Source of the DNA: Agromyces bracchium
Lineage (GTDB): Bacteria > Actinomycetota > Actinomycetes > Actinomycetales > Microbacteriaceae
DNA length: 64,000 nucleotides
Direction: 5' to 3'
Assembly: GCF_009709675.1 (NCBI RefSeq)
Contig: NZ_WMLB01000023.1
Coordinates: forward strand, 62,001 to 126,000
Positions within the stretch are counted from its first letter, which is position 1. The number at the start of each line of letters is the position of its first letter. The notes under the pieces were generated by a model. It did not search any database. It saw only the letters and a program-made list of their open reading frames with translations, and was not told the DNA's origin. Position numbers and translations under genes: made by a program. Shown piece after piece: positions 1-7,517 of the stretch.

Positions 1-351
1 GCGAAGGGCAGCGGCATCCGTCGCGACGAACTCGGCGAACCCGCCCCAGCCCGCCTCCGAGAGATCGCCCCAGACCGCGTCGCCCACGGCGAAGTCGGCG
101 GTCCCGTCGCCACCCGGGCCGACCGCGACGACCTCGCCCGAGACATCCGCCCCCAGCACCGGGTGCGCCGGCCGGCGCGGCGCGACGATCCGCGCCAGGA
201 CCCCGCCGCGGAGCAGGTCCCAGTCCCACGAGTTGACTGACGACGCCACGACCCGAACGAGCACCTGGCCGGGCCCGGGCGCCGGAACCGGCGCATCGAC
301 GAGCCGCAACCGGTCGGGGCCGCCGTACCGCTCGTACCGCACCGCACGCAT
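1..351 (-). CDS. Medium-chain dehydrogenase/reductase, quinone oxidoreductase/alcohol dehydrogenase family (5' part only)
   Basis: The first 117 codons of a gene that runs off the left edge. The N-terminus begins MRAVRYERYGGPDRLRL and continues through the GroES-like fold: APGPGQVLVRVVASSVNSWD, then HPVLGADVSGEVVAVG and FAVGDAVWGD. This is the usual start of NADPH-dependent quinone oxidoreductases and zinc-independent alcohol dehydrogenases of the MDR superfamily. No zinc-ligand Cys is visible in the piece present, which favours the quinone oxidoreductase subgroup. The cofactor-binding half lies outside the window, so substrate is unknown. A TATGCT hexamer ends 7 nt before the ATG, so the mRNA may be leaderless. 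Confidence 0.85.
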   Translation of the reverse strand, partial: MRAVRYERYGGPDRLRLVDAPVPAPGPGQVLVRVVASSVNSWDWDLLRGGVLARIVAPRRPAHPVLGADVSGEVVAVGPGGDGTADFAVGDAVWGDLSEAGWGGFAEFVATDAAALR

Positions 352-364
352 GGCGCGAAGCATA
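349..364 (-). promoter_or_regulatory. Predicted leaderless promoter (-10) of the MDR dehydrogenase
   Basis: On the minus strand TATGCT (359-364) is followed by 7 nt and then the ATG at 349-351. TANNNT at this distance puts the transcription start at the start codon. No Shine-Dalgarno sequence is present. Confidence 0.5.
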
Positions 365-416
365 TCCGTTGCCGGCGGCGCCGGATCCTGCGGCGCGTGC
401 GACCATGGAATCGAGA

Positions 417-444
417 GATCCGGATCGATCCGGATCGATCCGGA
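417..444. repeat. 10-bp tandem repeat (CGGATCGATC)
   Basis: About 2.7 direct copies of a 10-bp unit, itself nearly palindromic (GATCCGGATC), lie just before the start of the next gene. The spacing of one helical turn puts every copy on the same DNA face, but no regulator can be assigned. Confidence 0.6.
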
Positions 445-456
445 GTTCGCGATCCG

Positions 457-924
457 ATGGCCGACATCCCACGACGAACCGACGAGCGCACGGGCCTCCC
501 GCCGCGCCGGGTCACCGCGGCCGTGCTGGCGATCGGCGCGGTCGCACTCGCGATCGCGGGGATCGTCGCCCTCGGCGAGACCGTCTCCCGGGCGATCACG
601 TCGACCTCGCCGGTCGCGGCGACCGTCGTGGGCGAGTACACGGAGGACCACCTCGTGGCCGACCGGCGCGGCAGCCGGTACGCGCCGTTCCGGTACGTGA
701 TCGTCGAACTGCCCGACGGGACCACCGCCGACGTGCAGAGCGACGACCTCGCCGTCGGGGCGGACGCCGAGGTCTATCGCAGCGGCACAGGTGACGTGTT
801 CGAGACGCCGCCCCAGGCCCCCGGCGCGATCGAGTGGGCGGTGTGCGCCTCCGCCGTCGCCGGCGCGATCGCGCTGGGAGCGGGCTCGGTGCGGGCGATG
901 GTGCCCTCGCGGCGGCGGGACTGA
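457..924 (+). CDS. Hypothetical protein with two membrane segments
   Basis: 155 residues from the chosen start MADIPRRTDERTG; an in-frame ATG at 397 would add 20 residues encoded by the upstream DNA repeat and is less likely. A hydrophobic segment lies at about residues 21-40 and a second near 120-142, with an extracytoplasmic loop of about 80 residues between them that looks like a small beta domain (VVGEYTEDHLVADRRG...VIVELPDGTTADVQ). The plan resembles DUF3592-like small membrane proteins, but I do not recognise the family with certainty. It is convergent with the CPBP-like gene, whose stop is 7 bp away. Confidence 0.6.
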   Translation: MADIPRRTDERTGLPPRRVTAAVLAIGAVALAIAGIVALGETVSRAITSTSPVAATVVGEYTEDHLVADRRGSRYAPFRYVIVELPDGTTADVQSDDLAVGADAEVYRSGTGDVFETPPQAPGAIEWAVCASAVAGAIALGAGSVRAMVPSRRRD

Positions 925-931
925 ACCCGCG

Positions 932-1777
932 CTACCCCGCCGGCACCAGCGGGAAGATCGCCGGCCACCCGTTGTGCGCGTACACGATCACGCAGAACAC
1001 GACGGCGTCGAACAGCAGGTGCACGACCAGCACGTACGTCAGCGACTTCGTGAGCTTGAACGTGTAGCCCTGGATGAGTGCGAACGGGATGGTCAGCAGC
1101 GGCCCCCACGACTGGTAGCCCAGCTCCCAGAGGAACGAGACGAAGACGATCGCCTGGAGCAGGTTCGCCTGCCAGGTCGGGAAGTGCCGGCGCAGGAGCG
1201 CGAACACCGTGCAGATGAAGAACAGCTCGTCCCACGTGCCGACGGCGTTCACGCCGACGAAGAGTCGCGCGATCTCATTCGGCTCGGTCACGGTCGGCCA
1301 GTTCTGGTAGACGCCCGAGGTGATGAAGTAGAAGGGCAGGATGAGCCAGCCCGCGATGGTCACGACGATGAGGTAGAGCCACTGCGTGCGCGTCCATCGC
1401 CGGCCCGTCCGCCACGGGAAGCGGATCGTGCGTTCGCGGTACAGGAACCGCGAGATGAGGAACGGCACCGCGACCGCGGCCCCGAGGACGACCGCGAAGC
1501 GCACGATCGCCTCGTTCGAGAGCTCGGCCTCGAGCGAGATCGTCGAGATGATCGCCTGGCCGATCGCGATGAGCGCGAGGTCGGGCAGCAACCGCTCGGT
1601 GCGACCCGACCGGTCGACGAGCCACGCGATCACCAGCCCGACGACGAGCATCGCGTACCCGGGCGGGCGCAGCTGGAACCCGAACAGCAGCACCGCGGCC
1701 GAGCACACGAGCACGGCCGGGATGAGCGCGATCGGGTGGGTGCGCACTTCGGAGGGAGCGGCGACGGCGGCGGTCAC
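932..1777 (-). CDS. CPBP-family (Abi-like) intramembrane protease homologue, divergent active site
   Basis: 281 residues with about seven or eight hydrophobic segments. The family carries EExxxR, FxxxH-like and HxxxN/D motifs in its last four helices. Here the first motif is degenerate (WDELFFICTV, Asp-Glu and no Arg five residues on), while the last is retained as HLLFD near the C-terminus. Known members are membrane glutamyl proteases or putative prenyl-protein endopeptidases. With the altered first motif this copy may be inactive or only distantly related. Starts at GTG. The gene stands alone, divergent from the thermolysin-type protease. Confidence 0.6.
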   Translation of the reverse strand: MTAAVAAPSEVRTHPIALIPAVLVCSAAVLLFGFQLRPPGYAMLVVGLVIAWLVDRSGRTERLLPDLALIAIGQAIISTISLEAELSNEAIVRFAVVLGAAVAVPFLISRFLYRERTIRFPWRTGRRWTRTQWLYLIVVTIAGWLILPFYFITSGVYQNWPTVTEPNEIARLFVGVNAVGTWDELFFICTVFALLRRHFPTWQANLLQAIVFVSFLWELGYQSWGPLLTIPFALIQGYTFKLTKSLTYVLVVHLLFDAVVFCVIVYAHNGWPAIFPLVPAG

Positions 1778-1855
1778 CCTTCAAGCTTGTCATGTGCATG
1801 TCCACTGTCCGGCGGGGCGCTCCGACCTGTCGGCGGCGCATGCCAGCATCGACCC

Positions 1856-3055
1856 ATGACCCGGATGCCGCAGCCACCCGCTCCGCGCGACCCCGACGCC
1901 CGCACGTTCGCGCGTGCCCGCGCCCGCGCGGGCATCGTCCCGCCCTACCTCCTGTTGCGGATCGCGGCCGCGGAGGAGCACTACGACGTCGCGGCCGACG
2001 CCGCCCGCCGCTCGCTGCTGCGCGACGAGCCCATGCGCGAGCTTCGCGTCGAGGGCGCGCACCCCGGGCTGCTGCCGCACGAGCACACGCGGTCGACGAC
2101 CCTCGAGGGCGAACGCCCGGGCGGGGCCGTCGCCGAGGGCGAGGGCGCTCCGGGAGCCGCGGATCACGGTGTCGCCGCTCCGGCGCCCGCACCCGACCGC
2201 CGCATCTCCGACGCCGAGGGCGCCGAGTCGCTGCCCGGGCGGCTCGTCCGCACCGAGGGCCGCCCGCCGACGGGCGATGAGGCGGTCGACGATGCCTACG
2301 ACGGCCTCGGCGAGGTCTGGGCGCTCTTCGAGCGGGTCTACGGGCGCGACGCGATCGACGGCGAGGGCGCGCCCCTCGAGGCGACCGTGCACTTCGGCGA
2401 CCGCTACGACAACGCCTTCTGGGACGGCGAGCGGATGGTCTTCGGCGACGGCGACGGCGAGGTGTTCCGCGGATTCACCCAGTCGCTGTCGGTCATCGGC
2501 CACGAGCTCGCGCACGGGGTCACCGAGCTGACCGCGCGCCTTCGCTACCGCGACCAGTCGGGCGCGCTGAACGAGCACGTCTCCGACGTGTTCGGCGCGC
2601 TCACCGAGCAGTACGCGATGGGACAGGATGCCGACGCGGCGACGTGGCTCATCGGCGAGGGCGTCTTCACCGAGCTCGTGCAGGGCCGTGCGCTGCGCTC
2701 GATGCTCGAACCCGGCACCGCCTACGACGACGACGTGCTCGGCCGCGACCCGCAGCCGGCGCACCTGCGCGACTACATCGAGACTGACGCCGACAACGGC
2801 GGCGTGCACCTCAACTCCGGCATCCCGAACCGCGCGTTCGCACTCGCGGCCGTCGAGCTCGGCGGCTTCGCGTGGGAGCACGTCGGCCGCATCTGGTACG
2901 ACACGCTGACCGGCGGCACGCTGAGGCCGAACGACGGGTTCACAGCGTTCGCGGCGGCGACGCTCGCCGCGGCGCGAGACCGCTACGGCGAGGGTTCGCG
3001 CGAGGCCGCGGCCGTCGCGAACGGGTGGAACGCCGTCGGAGTCGAAGCGGAGTAG
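1856..3055 (+). CDS. M4 (thermolysin) family metalloprotease, protealysin type
   Basis: 399 residues. The zinc site HELAH is at 216-220 and the third ligand and following motif (NEHVSDVFG) is at Glu240; YIETDADNGGVHLNSGIPNR supplies the thermolysin-type substrate-binding segment and the catalytic His. There is no signal peptide; instead a short N-terminal propeptide (PPYLLLRIAA at 29-38) resembles the protealysin precursor motif. This places it with protealysin-like proteases, which are not secreted by the Sec route in the usual way and are made with a short propeptide. The start follows CAGCAT-N6-ATG, a degenerate leaderless promoter. The next gene, 10 bp downstream, encodes the probable inhibitor. 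Confidence 0.9.
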   Translation: MTRMPQPPAPRDPDARTFARARARAGIVPPYLLLRIAAAEEHYDVAADAARRSLLRDEPMRELRVEGAHPGLLPHEHTRSTTLEGERPGGAVAEGEGAPGAADHGVAAPAPAPDRRISDAEGAESLPGRLVRTEGRPPTGDEAVDDAYDGLGEVWALFERVYGRDAIDGEGAPLEATVHFGDRYDNAFWDGERMVFGDGDGEVFRGFTQSLSVIGHELAHGVTELTARLRYRDQSGALNEHVSDVFGALTEQYAMGQDADAATWLIGEGVFTELVQGRALRSMLEPGTAYDDDVLGRDPQPAHLRDYIETDADNGGVHLNSGIPNRAFALAAVELGGFAWEHVGRIWYDTLTGGTLRPNDGFTAFAAATLAAARDRYGEGSREAAAVANGWNAVGVEAE

Positions 3056-3068
3056 CATCCGGAACATG
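3053..3068 (+). promoter_or_regulatory. Possible internal leaderless promoter for the inhibitor gene
   Basis: TAGCAT (3053-3058) overlaps the protease stop codon and ends 7 nt before the ATG at 3066. It could make the inhibitor independently of the protease; it could also be chance, since the hexamer contains the stop TAG. Confidence 0.35.
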
Positions 3069-3476
3069 GAGGTCGAGGTCGTCCGAAGCGGAGGGATCGC
3101 CGGACTGCGGCTCACGTGGACCGTCGAGGTCGAGGACCAGCCCGACCCCGAGGAGTGGGTGCTCCTCGTCGAGCGCCTTCCGTGGAGCGAAACGCCGCCC
3201 GGCCCGCCGGAGCCCGACCGGTACACCTACCGGATCCGCTGCGAACCGCATGAGGCGACGCTCGCCGAGCGCCAGGTGACCGGACCGTGGCGCGACCTCG
3301 TCGACCGCGTCCGCGACGTGGCCGAACCCGAGCGAGGGCGACCGGATGCCGCGGGGCGGGCCGCGCCCGAGGCCGAGAACGAGGCCGAGAACGGGGCCGA
3401 GGCCAAGACCGGGTCTGCGCCCGAGAACGCGCCCGCGCCCGCGACTACCGACCCTGAGCGCTCACCCGACGCGTGA
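3066..3476 (+). CDS. Emfourin-family protealysin inhibitor
   Basis: 136 residues. Residues 1-87 form the conserved domain (MEVEVVRSGGIAGLRLTWTV, then a RYTYRI strand and a helix ending in WRDLVDRVRDVA); the remaining tail is a low-complexity run of Ala, Glu and Pro. Emfourin (M4in) is the slow, tight protein inhibitor of protealysin first described in Serratia, and the gene normally sits directly beside a protealysin-like protease, as here (10 bp gap, same strand). The assignment rests on N-terminal pattern plus this neighbourhood. The 3' end overlaps the tail of the opposing lysoplasmalogenase gene by 32 bp. Confidence 0.75.
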   Translation: MEVEVVRSGGIAGLRLTWTVEVEDQPDPEEWVLLVERLPWSETPPGPPEPDRYTYRIRCEPHEATLAERQVTGPWRDLVDRVRDVAEPERGRPDAAGRAAPEAENEAENGAEAKTGSAPENAPAPATTDPERSPDA

Positions 3477-4170
3477 GCACGCCGAACGCGATGAGTCCCT
3501 GTGCGGCCAGGTAGGTCGACATGACGACGAGGTCGTGCGCCGCGAACTCGTAGCCGGGCAGGAACCGCCCGAGCGCGAGCACCGAGTCGGAGACCACGAA
3601 GAGCGCACCGCCGAACGCCACGGCCCCGCCGAGGCCGCCCGCGAGCGCGGCCATCGTGCCGAGCACCGCACCGTAGACCGCGACCGGGACGAGGAGCCCG
3701 CCGAGCCCCGGCGCGAGGAGGGCCAGGAAGGCCGCGAACCACGCGACGTACGCGAGCGCCCACCACGGCAGCCGGCGACCGGCCGCGGGCAGCCGCACGA
3801 ACAGCACGACGTACGCGACGTGCGCGGCGAGGAACGAGAGCAGGCCGGCCACGAACCATCCGTCGCCCGACCCCGTCAGCAGCGCGTCGCCGCCCCACGA
3901 CAGTATGAGCGCCGTGATGAGCAGCCACGTCGTCGCGGACGCGCGCGGCCGCGCGACGAGCACGGCGACGACGAGCGCGGGCATGAGCAGCAGCTTCGTC
4001 GCGGTGACGGCCGCGCCGTCGACCCCGCCGACGAGCACGACGAGGTGCACGAGGCTCAGCAGCACGTACGGCGCGAAGGCCACGAGCAGCCTCCGGCGAT
4101 CGGCCCGAGCGAGCGGGGCGGGCGGGAGCAGGGCCTCGTCGCGCACGGGCGCGGGGGCGGAAGGGGTCAC
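3445..4170 (-). CDS. Lysoplasmalogenase, YhhN/TMEM86 family
   Basis: 241 residues, GTG start preceded by GAGAGG. Eight hydrophobic segments and the family signatures LSWGGDALL (about residue 95) and VVSDSVLALGRF (about 195), whose Asp residues are the proposed catalytic pair. The family hydrolyses the vinyl-ether bond of lysoplasmalogens in the membrane. It is the last gene in the minus-strand group with the sigma/anti-sigma pair, 98 bp after the anti-sigma stop, so co-transcription is possible but not shown. Its 3' end overlaps the emfourin gene on the other strand. Confidence 0.85.
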   Translation of the reverse strand: MTPSAPAPVRDEALLPPAPLARADRRRLLVAFAPYVLLSLVHLVVLVGGVDGAAVTATKLLLMPALVVAVLVARPRASATTWLLITALILSWGGDALLTGSGDGWFVAGLLSFLAAHVAYVVLFVRLPAAGRRLPWWALAYVAWFAAFLALLAPGLGGLLVPVAVYGAVLGTMAALAGGLGGAVAFGGALFVVSDSVLALGRFLPGYEFAAHDLVVMSTYLAAQGLIAFGVLTRRVSAQGR

Positions 4171-4212
4171 GTCGTCGTGCCTCTCGGGAGCGTGGATCGG
4201 GTCATGGGCAAT

Positions 4213-4242
4213 CTACCGGCTCGCAATCCACCGGCTCGCAGA
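4213..4242. repeat. Two imperfect 15-bp direct repeats between genes
   Basis: CTACCGGCTCGCAAT and CCACCGGCTCGCAGA (12 of 15 identical) stand head to tail between the anti-sigma stop and the lysoplasmalogenase start. A third, weaker copy follows. Similar tandem duplications occur at other gene ends in this window. Confidence 0.5.
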
Positions 4243-4268
4243 CCGCTGACTCGCCGCGCGACCGACCC

Positions 4269-5117
4269 TCACGCCGCCCTGAGCTCGCCGCGCACGATCG
4301 AGTCGCCGGAGTGCGCCGGATCGCCGTCGACCGGCTCGGCCGAGACATCCACCAGCGGGTACTCGTCGAGGTCGATGCCGGCGGGCACGACGAGCCGCGC
4401 CGTGTCGCCGTCCATCAGGCCGAGGCTGACGAGGCCCGAGGCGTCAGACCGGATGAGCCACACCTCGCGCACCTCGCCGGCGGGAACCTCCGCGGCGAGA
4501 TCGACGAGGAGCGTGCGCTCGCCCGCGGCATCCTCCTCGACCGTGGCGGTGCCGACGGCGTCCCACCCGGGGAAGGCGTCGAGTTCGGCGTTCGCGAGCA
4601 CGGTCGTGGCCGAACCCCCGCCCGCGCCGCCGATCGCGACGCCGATGCCGATGCCCGCGACGAGGCCGACGACCGCGGCCGCTGCGGCGATCGGCCACCA
4701 GCGCCGACGAGCACGTGCGCTCCCGGTCGCGAGCTCGGGGGTGCGTGCACGGCTCGGGGGAACGTGCTGCTCCGAGCGCACGGCCGTCAGTGCGTCGGCG
4801 GCCCGCTCTGCCGACGCCGCCACGGCCGCCGACGAGGCGGGTTCAGGCGACACGACCGCGCCCGCCGAGGCGAGCGGGTCGCCCGCGAGCTCCGGCGCGA
4901 GTCCGAGCTCGCCGTGGATGCGCTCCCAGACGGCCGGGGGCGGGGGCTCGAGGTCGTCGGCCGGGCCGTCGCGCCCGAGTTCGACGGTTCGCGCGAGCGC
5001 CGCGTACTCGGCCGCGCAGGTCTCGCAGGCCTCGAGGTGGGCGCGGACTGCGGCCTCGGGCGCGGCGCCGTCGAGTGCCAGCACGGCGAGCTCCTCAGGC
5101 TCGATGTGGTCCATCAT
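4269..5117 (-). CDS. Anti-sigma factor, RskA-like, with zinc-binding (ZAS) domain
   Basis: 282 residues. The N-terminal anti-sigma domain has the His-x3-Cys-x2-Cys signature at His27, Cys31 and Cys34 (HLEACETC). A single membrane helix lies at about 145-168 after an Arg-rich stop (ARARRRWW). The outer domain (about 175-280) is the RskA C-terminal fold with REVWLIRSDASGLVSLG, typical of anti-SigK proteins. The gene overlaps the sigma gene by 23 bp, indicating coupled translation and a direct partnership. In this family regulated proteolysis of the membrane protein frees the sigma factor; no signal is evident here. Confidence 0.88.
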   Translation of the reverse strand: MMDHIEPEELAVLALDGAAPEAAVRAHLEACETCAAEYAALARTVELGRDGPADDLEPPPPAVWERIHGELGLAPELAGDPLASAGAVVSPEPASSAAVAASAERAADALTAVRSEQHVPPSRARTPELATGSARARRRWWPIAAAAAVVGLVAGIGIGVAIGGAGGGSATTVLANAELDAFPGWDAVGTATVEEDAAGERTLLVDLAAEVPAGEVREVWLIRSDASGLVSLGLMDGDTARLVVPAGIDLDEYPLVDVSAEPVDGDPAHSGDSIVRGELRAA

Positions 5118-5667
5118 CCACCTCCCATCGTGATCTCAATCGCTGCAGACTTCGTCGGACATGGCTCTTCACGGTCCCGATCGGCAGGCCCGTCGCCTCG
5201 GCGATCTGCGAGTGGCTCAGCTGGTCGTAGAACGCCAGCCGCATGACCCGCCGCGGCACCGGCTCGAGCCGGTCGAGCTCCTCGGCGACCATGGCGCGCT
5301 CCGCGAAGTCGTCGTCGGCCCCGGTCGTGGCGGCGACGGATGCCTCGGCGACGAGACTCTCCTCGAGGCGCCTGGCGCGTGAGCGGGCCTCGTGCGCGTC
5401 GGCGATGCGATGCTTCGTGATGCCGACGATCCACGCGCTGAGCGTCGAGCGCGACGCGTCGAACGTGGCCCGGCCGCGCCACGCGGCGAGGTAGACCTGC
5501 TGCGTCACGTCCTCTGCGTCGGTGCGATCGCCGAGCGAACGCAGGGCGAGCCGGAACACGAGCGGGGACCAGCGTGCGTACGCCTCGCGGAGCGCCCGTT
5601 CATCACCCGCGGAGAACTGCTCCGCGAGGGCTCGGTCGTCGAGGGTGTCGAAGGCGATCGGGCTCAC
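5095..5667 (-). CDS. ECF RNA polymerase sigma factor, SigK-like
   Basis: 190 residues from the GTG beginning VSPIAFDTLDDRALAEQ; the frame stays open up to 5796, so longer forms from ATGs at 5718 or 5796 are possible. Region 2 contains DAEDVTQQVYLAAW and the -10 recognition stretch; region 4 has LSHSQIAEATGLPIGTVKSH, the helix-turn-helix reading the -35 box. It is followed by an overlapping RskA-like anti-sigma gene. Upstream on the same strand are the sortase and DUF4397 genes, which are the natural candidates for its regulon. With the shorter start there are 135 bp after the sortase stop, enough for its own promoter. Confidence 0.88.
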   Translation of the reverse strand: MSPIAFDTLDDRALAEQFSAGDERALREAYARWSPLVFRLALRSLGDRTDAEDVTQQVYLAAWRGRATFDASRSTLSAWIVGITKHRIADAHEARSRARRLEESLVAEASVAATTGADDDFAERAMVAEELDRLEPVPRRVMRLAFYDQLSHSQIAEATGLPIGTVKSHVRRSLQRLRSRWEVDDGPHRA

Positions 5668-5802
5668 CGTGCGGCGTTCACCCCTTCGTCGGCCGGACCG
5701 GGACCGCACGTCGATCATGACGAGCGGCGGCGCCGCGATCGTCGACTGCGGCGTGGGCATCAGCATATCGAGCACTCCCTCCCGTCCGGGTCGCATCCAC
5801 GG

Positions 5803-6501
5803 TCACGTCGGAATCGCGGTCACGACGAGGTTGCTGAGGTACCGGCGCGCCTCGTAGTCGAACGCACCGCCGCAGGTGACCAGCGTGAGCCGTGGTCCGC
5901 CCGATCGGTCGAACGCGGCATCCCAGTCGACGTCGGCCTTCTCGGTGACCTGCGACGACTCGACGGCGTACGCGTGGCGCGTGCCCGCGGCATCCGTCAC
6001 GAACACCGCCGTGCCGGCCGCCGCGTCCTTCAGGCGCGCGAAGGGCAGGACGCGGTACTCGAGCGAATCGACGTGGGCCGCGATCACGGTCGAGCCGGCC
6101 TCCGATCCCGGCGCCGGCCCCCAGCGATACCACGCGGCGATCGCCGGATCGTCGAAGAGTCCCATGCGACCGTCGGCGTCGAGGCCGACCGGCTCGACGC
6201 GCATGTCGATGCCGAGATCGGGCACCTCGATCCGCACCGGCGCCGGCGGTGCCACGAGGCGGTTGGCGTCGAGCGATGCCGACCGCCGCGGCACGTCGGG
6301 TATGGCGGAGACCTGGCCCGCAGCCGCGGGCCGTGCCCCGGGAAGGGCGGAGGGCGACGGCGTCGCCGCCGAGGCGGACGCCTCGACGCCCGCCGGCTCG
6401 GCCTCCCCCGGCGCGACCGCGCAGCCGGCGAGGAGGGCGAGCACGGCGGCGGCCGCGACCGGGGACCCGAACACCCCGGCCGCGACCGCCTTCCCCCGCA
6501 T
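5803..6501 (-). CDS. Class F sortase, probable lipoprotein
   Basis: 232 residues. The N-terminus is hydrophobic and ends in a lipobox LLAG-Cys27, so the protein is probably anchored outside the membrane by lipid rather than by a helix. After an Ala/Pro-rich linker the sortase barrel follows (about 88-232): the catalytic triad is His143 (IAAHVDS), Cys210 (LTLVTC) and Arg219 or Arg220 (YEARRYLSN). Class F sortases are found in actinobacteria and cut LPXTG-like motifs. The neighbour only 5 bp upstream is a DUF4397 surface protein with a C-terminal anchor but no clear LPXTG, so the substrate is an open question. Confidence 0.88.
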   Translation of the reverse strand: MRGKAVAAGVFGSPVAAAAVLALLAGCAVAPGEAEPAGVEASASAATPSPSALPGARPAAAGQVSAIPDVPRRSASLDANRLVAPPAPVRIEVPDLGIDMRVEPVGLDADGRMGLFDDPAIAAWYRWGPAPGSEAGSTVIAAHVDSLEYRVLPFARLKDAAAGTAVFVTDAAGTRHAYAVESSQVTEKADVDWDAAFDRSGGPRLTLVTCGGAFDYEARRYLSNLVVTAIPT

Positions 6502-6506
6502 GGCGA

Positions 6507-7340
6507 TCAGCGCTCGGCCTTCGCCGCCACGACCTTGCGGGCCGCGACGACTGCGAGTGCGATCGCCGAGAGGACCGCGATTCCCCCTGCGGCCCACAGG
6601 CCGAACACGCGCTCCGGCGAGTTCGTCGCGACGAGACCCGCTGCGCCGGCCGGGACGCCGTCGGGGCTCGAGTGCATGCCGGTCACGGTCTGCACGGCGA
6701 GCTCGAGGGTGTCGTCCTCGAGGCTGCCCCAGGCGTAGACGATCGTGAGCGTGCCCTCGGCGACGTCGACGGGAGCCGGGCCGAGCACCGGGTCGGTCGT
6801 GCCCGCGGCGGCGACCGAGGCCTCGACGGTGCCTGCCGGCAGGTCGAGCGACTGCTCGTTCGGGTTCTCGAGGCCCGTGATCACGGCCTCGCCCCCGGCC
6901 AGCACGTCGACCGCGGGTGCCGCTGCGACGTGGCGCACGGTCAACCGGCCCTCGCCGGCCGCGATCTCCGAGACGTCGTTCGTGAAGAGGTTGGCGGTCG
7001 GGTTGCCCTCGGCGTCGAGGTTCGCGACCGCCGTGTAGTTCCCACCGGCCTCGAGCGGCAGGTCGACCGGGCCGATCACGGGCTCCGAGGCGTCGGCGGC
7101 GTCCGCCGCGGTGATGGCGACGGTGTAGGTGCCCGTGGCGAGTTCGAGCGGGCCGGCGAGGTCGCCGGGCTCGAAGTCGTCGAGTGTCAGCTCGTCGTTG
7201 ACGTACACGTCGACGGTGAGGCCGGGGACTCCGTGCAGCACGGAGAGCATGGCCGCGTCCTCGGCGGCGTTCGCGGGCGCGAGCCCGCCGAGCGCGACGA
7301 GCGCTCCGACGCCGATGCCGGCGGCGACGATCTTCTTCAT
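6507..7340 (-). CDS. DUF4397 surface protein with signal peptide and C-terminal membrane anchor
   Basis: 277 residues. Signal peptide at 1-26, cut after ANA. Two DUF4397 beta-sandwich repeats follow (about 29-125 and 132-220): MLSVLHGVPGLTVDVYVNDE and LTVRHVAAAPAVDVLAGGE. The last 35 residues are a hydrophobic helix and a Lys/Arg-rich tail (ARKVVAAKAER), like a cell-wall sorting signal, yet the segment before it reads LVATNSPERVFG and lacks LPXTG. A strong AGGAGG stands 6 nt before the ATG, in contrast to the leaderless genes nearby. First gene of the group with sortase and sigma factor. Confidence 0.82.
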   Translation of the reverse strand: MKKIVAAGIGVGALVALGGLAPANAAEDAAMLSVLHGVPGLTVDVYVNDELTLDDFEPGDLAGPLELATGTYTVAITAADAADASEPVIGPVDLPLEAGGNYTAVANLDAEGNPTANLFTNDVSEIAAGEGRLTVRHVAAAPAVDVLAGGEAVITGLENPNEQSLDLPAGTVEASVAAAGTTDPVLGPAPVDVAEGTLTIVYAWGSLEDDTLELAVQTVTGMHSSPDGVPAGAAGLVATNSPERVFGLWAAGGIAVLSAIALAVVAARKVVAAKAER

Positions 7341-7358
7341 GGTGTCCTCCTGGTCGTT

Positions 7359-7373
7359 CCCGCGGTTCGCGGG
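7359..7373 (-). promoter_or_regulatory. Small hairpin in the leader of the DUF4397 gene
   Basis: CCCGCG-GTT-CGCGGG, a perfect 6-bp stem with a 3-nt loop, sits just upstream of the AGGAGG site (7343-7352). It may influence translation or message stability; nothing else supports a function. Confidence 0.35.
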
Positions 7374-7456
7374 GCGGATCTTGCCTGACACCACTTCCTT
7401 CCGATCGACCCGCCCGATCGGATGCACATGCATGGAGAATTCCTCGCGCGGACACG

Positions 7457-7494
7457 ACGACGGCCGGCGCCCCGTGGGGTGCGCCGGCCGTCGT
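7457..7494 (-). terminator. GC-rich terminator hairpin after the FKBP gene
   Basis: A perfect 14-bp stem (7457-7470 with 7481-7494) with a 10-nt loop that can itself pair further. It starts 23 bp beyond the FKBP stop in the direction of transcription. There is no clear U-tract, as is common in actinobacteria. Confidence 0.7.
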
Positions 7495-7517
7495 GCCGTG
7501 CGGTGCTGGGACTCGGG

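Noticed and set aside
791-1855. A long upstream extension of the M4 protease frame (over 350 codons)
   Set aside because: It is the antisense of the CPBP-like gene, rich in Arg, Asp and Glu with no domain, and a good start lies at 1856.
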